Source of the DNA: Bdellovibrionales bacterium
GTDB lineage: Bacteria > Bdellovibrionota > Bdellovibrionia > Bdellovibrionales > JAMPXM01
DNA: 7,396 bases
Assembly (NCBI GenBank): GCA_005792225.1
Contig: SXSP01000354.1
Location: 1 to 7,396, forward strand
Direction: 5' to 3'
Under the pieces are notes generated by a model, which had not been told where the DNA came from, ran no database searches, and saw nothing but the letters and a program-made list of their open reading frames with translations. This document shows, piece after piece, positions 1-5,802 of this stretch (positions within the stretch are counted from its first letter, which is position 1; the number at the start of each line of letters is the position of its first letter). The translations under genes were made by a program, and so were the position numbers.

Positions 1-2735
1 TGCGGGCCTTGTTTAAGGACATGCCCGAAGCTTGCGACAACACGCTCAAAGTCACGGATCGTTGCGATGTTAAATTCAAGCTTAAAGATGAGAGCGGACG
101 CGCGATCTATCACTTGCCGACGTTCCGCACGCCCGACGGCGTAAACGTTCAAGACTTCATGCGCGAGACCGCGCTGAAAGGGCGTGAGGAGCGGTACGCG
201 GAAGCGGCCGCGCGCGGCGAGGCCGTTCCTGAAGAAAAAAAGCCCGATTACTTAAAGCGTCTCGATTACGAGCTCGGCATCATCGAGCGAATGGGTTTTA
301 CGAGTTACTTCTTGATCGTCCAAGACTTTATCAACTGGGCGAAGAACCACCGCATCCCCGTCGGCCCCGGCCGCGGATCGGGGGCCGGTTCGCTCGTCGC
401 GTTCTGCTTGCGAATTACCGATCTTGATCCCGTACCTTACAATCTTCTCTTCGAGCGTTTCTTGAATCCCGAACGGATTTCGATGCCCGACTTCGATATC
501 GACTTCTGCCAAGACCGTCGGCAGGAGGTGATCAGGTACGTCACCGAGAAATACGGACAGGAAAACGTCTCGCAGATCATCACATACGGAAAACTTCAGG
601 CCCGAGCCGCGATCAAGGACGTCGGCCGCGTCCTCGGTATGACTTACGCCGAAGTCGACGTGATCTCGAAGTTGATGCCCGATAAGCTCGGCATCACGCT
701 TCAAGAGGCGATCGACATGGAGCCTCGGATCAAAGAGCAGATGGATCAGAACCCTCAGATCAATACGCTGATGGATCTGGCCAGAAATGTCGAGGGCCTC
801 GTACGAAACGCCGGCATTCACGCAGCCGGCGTCGTCATCGCGAGCCAGCCGCTCGTGAAACTCGCGCCCCTCTACAAGGGTGCTGATGATGAACAAGTCG
901 TTCAGTACGACATGAAGTGGGCCGAAAAAATCGGTCTCATCAAGTTCGACTTCTTGGGTTTGAAAACCCTGACGCACATTCAGAATGCGCTCGATCTCAT
1001 CGAGAGTAACCGCGGAAAAAAAATCCAGCCGAGCGAGATTCCCTTTAAGGACGAGGGTATCTACACGTTGATGTCGGACGGTGATACCGCGGGAGTGTTC
1101 CAGTTCGAAGGTGACGGTATCACCGATGCCGTCAGAAAGATCGGACCGAAGACGTTCGAGGATATTACGGCGATCAACGCCCTCTACCGTCCGGGCCCGA
1201 TGGAGATGATCCCGACCTACACCAAGCGGATGCATGGTGATGAGAAAGTCACGTATCTCTTCCCCGAACTTGAGCCGATTCTTAAAGAGACTTACGGAAT
1301 CATCGTCTACCAAGAGCAGGTCATGCAGATTGCGCAGGCGATCGCAGGCTACTCTCTCGGTGAAGCCGATATGCTCCGCCGCGCGATGGGTAAGAAGATC
1401 GCCGAGGAGATGGAGAAGCAAAAAGCGCGCTTCATGCAAGGTGCGCTCGAAAAGGGCTTCAACGAGAAGAAGGCGGGCGAGCTCTTCGAGCTCATGAAGG
1501 AATTCGCGAATTACGGCTTTAACAAGTCGCACGCGGCCGCCTACTGCGTCGTCTCGGCGCAAACGGCTTGGTTGAAGAATTACTATCCCGTTGAATTCTT
1601 CGCGGCGTTGTTGTCGACGGAAATGTCGAACACGGACAACGTCGTCAAATACGTACGCGATGCACAGAGCCGCGGGATCAAAGTTGAGCCCCCGCACGTC
1701 AATCATTCGGAATGGACGTTCACGGTTAAGGGCGACACGATCTTCTTTGCCCTCGGGGCGATCAAGGGTGTCGGCCAAGGTGCCGTCGAAGCCATTGTCG
1801 AAGCGAGAAAGAGTCTTCCGGGCGAGCGCTTTGAAAGCCTCGATCAATTCTTCTCGACGGTGGATTTCAAGCGCGTCAACAAGAAGGTCATCGAATGCTT
1901 GATCAAGGCCGGTGCCTTCGACAGCATGGGTGCGCACCAAGCTCAGCTCATGCAAGGTTATGAGAAGTACTTAGACCGCGCCGAAAAAGCGCGCAAGGAT
2001 CGTGAAATCGGGCAGGGGAATCTCTTCGCTATGCTCATGGAGAGCGGCGGCGGAGATTCTGAAGTGGAGTCGGTGAAACTTGAATCGTGTGATCCTTGGC
2101 CACGAGCCGCAAAACTTCAGTACGAAAAAGAAGTGCTCGGATTTTATTTGAGTGACCATCCGATGGCGGGGCTCTCGAGCCTCGTGAAAGTTTGGACGAA
2201 CTGCACGATCGATAAGCTCCTCGATCAGGAGCCCGACAAGCGGGTGGTCGTCGCGGGCCTCGTCACGAGTCTTCGGGAAATCATCTCGAAAAAGGGCTCG
2301 CGAATGGCCTTCGGGCAATTGGAAGATCTCTCGGGTTCCGTTGAGCTCGTGATTTTCCCCGAGGCATTCGCCAAAAACGAGATGGCTTTAAAAACCGATC
2401 AACCCGTTTTGATCGGCGGCAACTTGAAACATGAAAACGACTCGGCGAAGATCATGGTTGATCGGGTCGGGCTTCTTGAAGAAGTCTTGAAGAAATCGAA
2501 GAGCATGACGTTTAGGATAGAGCCTTCGATGCAGACGCATCTGAAGGCTCTGGGGACCCTTCTCCAGAAATATCCGGGAAAGACCGGCGTCGATCTCGAA
2601 ATTGAGATTCCGGATCTTGAGAAGACGGTGACTTTGAACGTTCTAGATCCGCAGGGAATCGATCCTTCGAGTGCGTTCTTCGAAGGTCTTCACGGACTCT
2701 TCGGGCGAACGGACTTCGTCGAGATCCGCAGTTAA
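1..2735 (+). CDS. dnaE: DNA polymerase III subunit alpha, 5'-truncated by window edge
   Basis: This is the catalytic subunit of the replicative polymerase, which copies the chromosome as part of the Pol III holoenzyme. The frame is open from position 3, and the TTG at 9 is internal rather than a start. About 240 N-terminal residues (most of the PHP domain) lie outside the window, judged by aligning motifs with E. coli DnaE. Numbering from the TTG codon, GPGRGSGAGS is near 119-128. The catalytic aspartates are D161 and D163 in MPDFDIDFC, matching E. coli D401 and D403, and D314 in KFDFLGL, matching D555. Other landmarks are NAGIHAAG near 267, ALYRPGPM near 391, GFNKSHAAAY at 503-512, a helix-hairpin-helix near 580-600 (GAIKGVGQGA), a clamp-binding motif QGNLF at 669-673 (E. 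coli QADMF), and an OB fold near 743-800. The gene ends in TAA with a normal C-terminal length for DnaE1. All catalytic residues in view are intact. Confidence 0.98.
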   Translation, partial: RALFKDMPEACDNTLKVTDRCDVKFKLKDESGRAIYHLPTFRTPDGVNVQDFMRETALKGREERYAEAAARGEAVPEEKKPDYLKRLDYELGIIERMGFTSYFLIVQDFINWAKNHRIPVGPGRGSGAGSLVAFCLRITDLDPVPYNLLFERFLNPERISMPDFDIDFCQDRRQEVIRYVTEKYGQENVSQIITYGKLQARAAIKDVGRVLGMTYAEVDVISKLMPDKLGITLQEAIDMEPRIKEQMDQNPQINTLMDLARNVEGLVRNAGIHAAGVVIASQPLVKLAPLYKGADDEQVVQYDMKWAEKIGLIKFDFLGLKTLTHIQNALDLIESNRGKKIQPSEIPFKDEGIYTLMSDGDTAGVFQFEGDGITDAVRKIGPKTFEDITAINALYRPGPMEMIPTYTKRMHGDEKVTYLFPELEPILKETYGIIVYQEQVMQIAQAIAGYSLGEADMLRRAMGKKIAEEMEKQKARFMQGALEKGFNEKKAGELFELMKEFANYGFNKSHAAAYCVVSAQTAWLKNYYPVEFFAALLSTEMSNTDNVVKYVRDAQSRGIKVEPPHVNHSEWTFTVKGDTIFFALGAIKGVGQGAVEAIVEARKSLPGERFESLDQFFSTVDFKRVNKKVIECLIKAGAFDSMGAHQAQLMQGYEKYLDRAEKARKDREIGQGNLFAMLMESGGGDSEVESVKLESCDPWPRAAKLQYEKEVLGFYLSDHPMAGLSSLVKVWTNCTIDKLLDQEPDKRVVVAGLVTSLREIISKKGSRMAFGQLEDLSGSVELVIFPEAFAKNEMALKTDQPVLIGGNLKHENDSAKIMVDRVGLLEEVLKKSKSMTFRIEPSMQTHLKALGTLLQKYPGKTGVDLEIEIPDLEKTVTLNVLDPQGIDPSSAFFEGLHGLFGRTDFVEIRS

Positions 2736-2752
2736 TCAGAAGAGTCAATCAC

Positions 2753-2757
2753 GGAGG
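2753..2757 (+). promoter_or_regulatory. Ribosome binding site of the FlgT-N-like gene
   Basis: GGAGG lies 10 nt before the ATG at 2768, inside the 32-bp gap after dnaE. It fixes the start of the downstream gene. I see no terminator hairpin in this gap, so read-through from dnaE is plausible. Confidence 0.85.
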
Positions 2758-2767
2758 AGAAAACATC

Positions 2768-4006
2768 ATGATCCGCTCTCGCGTTTCGAGAACCACTCTT
2801 TGTATCGCGTGCTTGCTCGCGACCCTGGCCTCTGTCATGACGCTCTCGATTCTGTTCGCCGCGCCTCAGGCCCAAGCGCAAGGCATGAACGAGGATCTTG
2901 TCACGATCCGGAAAAATGGAACATCAAAAGCAAAGAGCAGCAGCGAGGCCGCGCGAGAAATCCAGGCCGCGATGACGGCCGAAGCCGCCCGCGAGCAGGC
3001 GATCGATATGATCGGCGAGAAGCGCTATCAAAAAAACCGCTCGGCCGTTGAAAACCGCATCGTGAAACAATCTTCGAAGTTTGTTCCCTTCGTCAATCCC
3101 GGCACTCCCGTTCAGGTCGCCGACGGCAGTTGGAAGATGGACGTCGAGCTCAAGATCTCACCGACATCGCTTCGCCGACTGGTTCTCGATGCGGGCCTTC
3201 TCAGCGACTCCGACGGTCCTGCGAGTATTCTTCCGATCGTCGCGTTTACGGATCGGTCCAAGGGTGTTTCGGTTCGTTGGTGGCAGGGGGAGCCCAAGGA
3301 TGACGCTCACAAAATGTTGAGCGGGATCTCCCGTATTTTCTACGACAAGGCTCAAGCCTCTTTTTCGAAAGAGGGATTTCACATCATCAAACCGCAGGGA
3401 TCGCAGATTTCGCCTCTTCCGGAAGCGTACCGTGCCGAGCAGCCTTCCGCGGCGGATCTCGGATTCATCGCCGATTACTTCAAATCGCAAATGGTTTTAA
3501 AAGGTGAGGTTCGCCTGAAAGAATCTCGCAACACGCCCGGCGCCACGTTCTGCGCGCTCAAACTTCAAGTCATTCAGCCGTCGAGTGGTCGTTCGATTGC
3601 GGAAGTCTCACGCCAATTCGTCACCGACGTCGGGCCAACCGAAACTGTCGTGAGAAACAAGCTTTCGGCCGAGTTTCCGGAAGTCGCCAAAGACCTCGCG
3701 GCGCAGGTTCTCGAGGCCTGGCAGAGAGGCACGCTCAACACGAGCCTAATGAGGCTCACGGTTCGGGGGCGTCTCGGTCCCAAGCAGGTTTCGGAGATCA
3801 AAGCGGGCCTTGCGCAAAACGTGCATGAGTTCAAGGCGGTCAAAGAGCGATTCTTCGATACGGGCCAAATTGTTTTCGAAGTGGATTACACGGGCCAAGT
3901 TCCCCAATTGACCGATCGGTTGCGTTCACTCAAGCTCGCGGGCTACGAGACCAAGGTCGCGGATAGTTCGGCCCAGAACCTGACCTTAGATGTGAAGCCC
4001 CGCTGA
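2768..4006 (+). CDS. Exported protein with FlgT N-terminal/LPP20-like region
   Basis: This 412-aa protein is probably periplasmic. Residues 1-37 form a Sec signal peptide: basic start, long hydrophobic core, likely cleavage after A37 in PQAQA|QG. Residues ~55-145 run from a helix with AAREQAID to DGSWKMDVELKIS. This matches the pattern of FlgT-N/LPP20-type domains, where a helix rich in A/R/Q is followed by a beta strand ending in alternating hydrophobics. Residues ~150-320 resemble a TolB-N/FlgT-M-like alpha/beta fold (for example SQMVLKGEVRLKES at 240-253). Residues ~326-412 have a beta-alpha-beta-beta-alpha-beta pattern suggesting a ferredoxin-like domain. In Vibrio, FlgT builds the H ring around the flagellar basal body, but no flagellar gene is visible here, so the function stays open. 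The next gene supplies the FlgT-C-like part. The domain match is by eye, without alignment. The start is set by the GGAGG site. Confidence 0.85.
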   Translation: MIRSRVSRTTLCIACLLATLASVMTLSILFAAPQAQAQGMNEDLVTIRKNGTSKAKSSSEAAREIQAAMTAEAAREQAIDMIGEKRYQKNRSAVENRIVKQSSKFVPFVNPGTPVQVADGSWKMDVELKISPTSLRRLVLDAGLLSDSDGPASILPIVAFTDRSKGVSVRWWQGEPKDDAHKMLSGISRIFYDKAQASFSKEGFHIIKPQGSQISPLPEAYRAEQPSAADLGFIADYFKSQMVLKGEVRLKESRNTPGATFCALKLQVIQPSSGRSIAEVSRQFVTDVGPTETVVRNKLSAEFPEVAKDLAAQVLEAWQRGTLNTSLMRLTVRGRLGPKQVSEIKAGLAQNVHEFKAVKERFFDTGQIVFEVDYTGQVPQLTDRLRSLKLAGYETKVADSSAQNLTLDVKPR

Positions 4007-4059
4007 GGGGTCTCGCTAAACTAGCCGGCAATAGCGCGTCTTTGTTACTCTCAACGTAT

Positions 4060-5010
4060 ATGCGCGCTACAAACTCTTCGATCGTTATCGCCATCTCCAT
4101 GCTCGCGCTGACTTCGCTCAGCGCGTGCTCCATCATCAGTCCACGCTCGGGATCATCAAAGCCCGAGATTCGCGACGTGCCCTTTCAGGCTCGAGATCGC
4201 TCCGAGCTGACGCCTCGAAAACGCGTGATGGTTCTTCCGTTCATCGATAACGGAACTCAGCGGACCGATAAGGCGAAGACCGCCGCGCGCGACGCCTTCA
4301 TCCGCGCGCTGAGAAAGACCGATGATTTCGTCATCGTCGCGAACACGGACTTCCCGAAAGACATCGCAACCTATTTGAAAAATGGCGAGTACGATCTTGA
4401 GTCGATGGCTAAGATCGGAAGCGGCATGGGTCTCAACGCCATCCTCGAAGGTCGCATCATCGAAGTCCGCGCGAAACGCATCGGCGATGCAGTCGGCCTC
4501 GTTCGTCAAGTGCGAGCCAAGATCGATGCGACCGTGCAGCTCAGAATGGTGAGCACGTCAAACAACCACATCGTGATGAATGAGACCCGTCAAGCGTCGG
4601 TCGAAGATGGAACCACCCGAATTGCCGAGCGCGCCTTCAGCGATCGGTTTCTCGAGGAAGATCCCTACTTGATCGAACAGGTCATCACGGAAGCGTTTAA
4701 GACGACGATCCCGAAAATCGTTCAGAACGTCGACAAACTCACATGGCAGGGGCGAGTCGCGTTGGTGAAGGGCGAGCGGATTTACCTGAACGCGGGCCGC
4801 CTCTCCGGGCTTCAGATCGGCGATATCCTCAAGGTCACTGAGGAGGGAGAAGACGTTTACGATCCCGATAGCGGCGCCCTTGTCGGGCGCGTACCGGGAC
4901 GCTTGAAGGGGACGGTCGAAGTCGTTTCCTACTTCGGAAAAGACGGAGCCGTCAGCATTGTGCATTCGGGCTCAGGCTTTCGGGAGAATGATCACGTCGA
5001 ACTCTACTAA
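4060..5010 (+). CDS. Lipoprotein with TolB/CsgG-like and FlgT C-terminal-like domains
   Basis: A 316-aa protein is predicted from the ATG at 4060. A TTG at 4042 would add six residues (MLLSTY) ahead of this Met and looks less natural for a signal peptide. A type II signal peptide ends in LSAC, so the lipidated residue would be C23; S24 follows, which in E. coli rules allows outer-membrane sorting. Residues ~53-225 begin with RKRVMVLPFIDNGT, then a helix and a strand (FVIVANTDF). This is typical of the TolB-N/CsgG/FlgT-M fold. Residues ~230-316 look like FlgT-C: GRVALVKGERIYLNAG, then GLQIGDILKV, DPDSGALVG and a final SGSGFRENDHVEL. The gene lies 53 bp after the FlgT-N-like gene in the same direction, suggesting that the two act together at the outer membrane. 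No Shine-Dalgarno site is seen before either start. A CsgG-like secretion pore is a less likely alternative. Confidence 0.87.
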   Translation: MRATNSSIVIAISMLALTSLSACSIISPRSGSSKPEIRDVPFQARDRSELTPRKRVMVLPFIDNGTQRTDKAKTAARDAFIRALRKTDDFVIVANTDFPKDIATYLKNGEYDLESMAKIGSGMGLNAILEGRIIEVRAKRIGDAVGLVRQVRAKIDATVQLRMVSTSNNHIVMNETRQASVEDGTTRIAERAFSDRFLEEDPYLIEQVITEAFKTTIPKIVQNVDKLTWQGRVALVKGERIYLNAGRLSGLQIGDILKVTEEGEDVYDPDSGALVGRVPGRLKGTVEVVSYFGKDGAVSIVHSGSGFRENDHVELY

Positions 5011-5017
5011 GTCGGCT

Positions 5018-5527
5018 TTATTCCTTGTTTCTCTTTGACTTCACTTTCGCGAGATCTGTTGAGCAATCATCGGCGGGCGCCACTTCACAGGCGCCGATCT
5101 TATCTCCGTGTTGAGCGACGTGAGCGGCAACCGCCGGTGCACCGACACAAATCGTGTGCGCGGCCGCCGGATTTCCGGGCGGAATGTGGCAGATCACAAC
5201 GCAGCTATCTTCCGCATCACCCGCGACGGAATCCGAGTCTTCTTCAGCATCTTTGTCGCAGGCACCTTTAAATGCCGCCTTCTTCACTTTAGGAAGACTT
5301 TGCGGGCTGACCTTGGCGACAGCTTCGCAGACTCCCGGTGTGGGTGTCGAGCCCGGCTCCGGTTGCGGGATGCCGTCGCTGCCATCGGGCACTTCGGAAT
5401 CCAGGGCGATATCCGCCTTTTGGTAGGCCGGGGAGCTTCCCGAGAATGAAGCCGGCGCGCAATTCGCGAGGAAAGCGAGTGCGGCGACTGCAAGTGCCAT
5501 TTGAATAAGGCGATTATTGTTTTTCAT
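5018..5527 (-). CDS. Small lipoprotein with CHIPPGNP Cys/His module
   Basis: This 169-aa protein has a lipoprotein signal ending in LANC, with C23 as the lipidated residue. Residues ~45-65 are a Pro/Gly/Thr linker. Residues 90-109 are a strongly acidic stretch (D, E, S) bounded by C90 and C109. Residues 109-147 hold the diagnostic part: C109, then CHIPPGNP at 113-120, H124, C127, H136, H140-GD and C147. I know this ICHxPPGNPxxxHTI...AH...HGDxxGxC pattern from many surface and secreted bacterial proteins, but I know of no established function. The spaced Cys and His residues suggest disulfides or a bound metal, which is inference. The tail is basic (KVKSKRNKE). The gene faces away from the exported protein at 5803 and ends 7 bp from the stop of the FlgT-C-like lipoprotein. 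The lipobox and Shine-Dalgarno site support this strand over overlapping plus-strand frames. Confidence 0.88.
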   Translation of the reverse strand: MKNNNRLIQMALAVAALAFLANCAPASFSGSSPAYQKADIALDSEVPDGSDGIPQPEPGSTPTPGVCEAVAKVSPQSLPKVKKAAFKGACDKDAEEDSDSVAGDAEDSCVVICHIPPGNPAAAHTICVGAPAVAAHVAQHGDKIGACEVAPADDCSTDLAKVKSKRNKE

Positions 5528-5533
5528 CTACGT

Positions 5534-5540
5534 CTCCCCC
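5534..5540 (-). promoter_or_regulatory. Ribosome binding site of the CHIPPGNP lipoprotein
   Basis: On the minus strand GGGGGAG is followed by a 6-nt spacer and ATG (complement of 5525-5527). It supports the chosen start and the coding strand. Confidence 0.65.
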
Positions 5541-5551
5541 AGGTCTTCCTG

Positions 5552-5651
5552 AACTGTTCAAACTCTCTCGATTGCAAACTCGTGCGCTGGCTAAATCGCA
5601 ATTAACTGTCAAGGAGACGATGCGCGCGCCGAAAGCTTAAACAACTGTCAA
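5552..5651. repeat. Three spaced copies of AACTGT(T)CAA
   Basis: AACTGTTCAA is at 5552-5561, and AACTGTCAA is at 5604-5612 and again at 5643-5651. The start-to-start distances are 52 and 39 bp. The first copy sits within a palindrome, GAAC-T-GTTC (5551-5559). Read on the minus strand, the two exact copies give TTGACAGTT. They could be regulator sites or promoter -35 boxes for the minus-strand lipoprotein; the missing -10 partners make regulator sites the better guess, as inference. Confidence 0.45.
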
Positions 5652-5658
5652 AGGTTCA

Positions 5659-5676
5659 GGCGCGAAAAGGGGCGCC
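5659..5676. repeat. Small GC-rich inverted repeat
   Basis: GGCGC at 5659-5663 pairs with GCGCC at 5672-5676 across an 8-nt loop. No T-run follows on either strand, so it does not look like an intrinsic terminator. It is flanked by a wider inverted pair, ACAACTG at 5641-5647 and CAGTTGT at 5693-5699. Confidence 0.4.
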
Positions 5677-5696
5677 GGGTTTCACCGAATTTCAGT

Positions 5697-5713
5697 TGTC
5701 TCAAACTTAGACA
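5697..5713. repeat. TGTCT-N7-AGACA inverted repeat
   Basis: This is a perfect 5-bp dyad with a 7-nt centre (CAAACTT), about 90 bp before the exported-protein start. Its size and form would suit a dimeric regulator's operator, but a 5-bp arm can also arise by chance. Confidence 0.35.
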
Positions 5714-5790
5714 CCGCGATCATCCATTTAATCGCAGGTCGCGGAGGGCGTGGGCCGTGCAGTTCTTCGGGCCGAAGTGGTTCGGTGTTC

Positions 5791-5796
5791 AGGTGG
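5791..5796 (+). promoter_or_regulatory. Ribosome binding site that decides the start of the 444-aa exported protein
   Basis: AGGTGG is followed by a 6-nt spacer and GTG at 5803. The alternative GTG at 5785 lies upstream of this site and would add six residues (MFRWWF) that spoil a clean signal peptide. Confidence 0.6.
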
Positions 5797-5802
5797 TGGT
5801 TC

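Larger units (their letters stand above)
5528..5802. other. Divergent intergenic region between two exported-protein genes
   Basis: These 275 bp separate the minus-strand lipoprotein from the plus-strand exported protein, so promoters for both should lie here. I see three AACTGT(T)CAA motifs, a GC-rich hairpin at 5659-5676 and an inverted repeat at 5697-5713. TTTAAT at 5727-5732 matches a sigma70 -10 box at 5 of 6 positions for the plus-strand gene, but has no good -35 at 16-18 bp. On the minus strand two perfect TTGACA boxes occur, and neither has a -10-like hexamer at 17 bp. I found no convincing small gene. Confidence 0.6.

Noticed and set aside
1234..1902. Plus-strand open frames within dnaE rich in Arg and Ser
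   Set aside because: Low-complexity translations in an alternative frame of a well-conserved gene; shadows.
252..1955. 567-codon open frame on the minus strand inside dnaE
   Set aside because: It lies opposite intact dnaE with all its motifs. The translation is R/D/L/H-rich without any recognisable domain or signal, as expected from the antisense of a GC-rich coding gene.
3998..4010. CCCC-N5-GGGG hairpin at the stop of the FlgT-N-like gene as a terminator
   Set aside because: The stem is only 4 bp, overlaps the stop codon and has no following T-run.
5035..5449. Several plus-strand open frames opposite the minus-strand lipoprotein
   Set aside because: The minus strand has a Shine-Dalgarno site, a lipoprotein signal and the CHIPPGNP motif. 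The plus frames have none of these.
5607..5651. Two TTGACA boxes as ordinary sigma70 promoters for the minus-strand lipoprotein
   Set aside because: The hexamers 17 bp downstream (CAGCGC and CGCGCG) do not resemble a -10 box, so a standard promoter is not supported.
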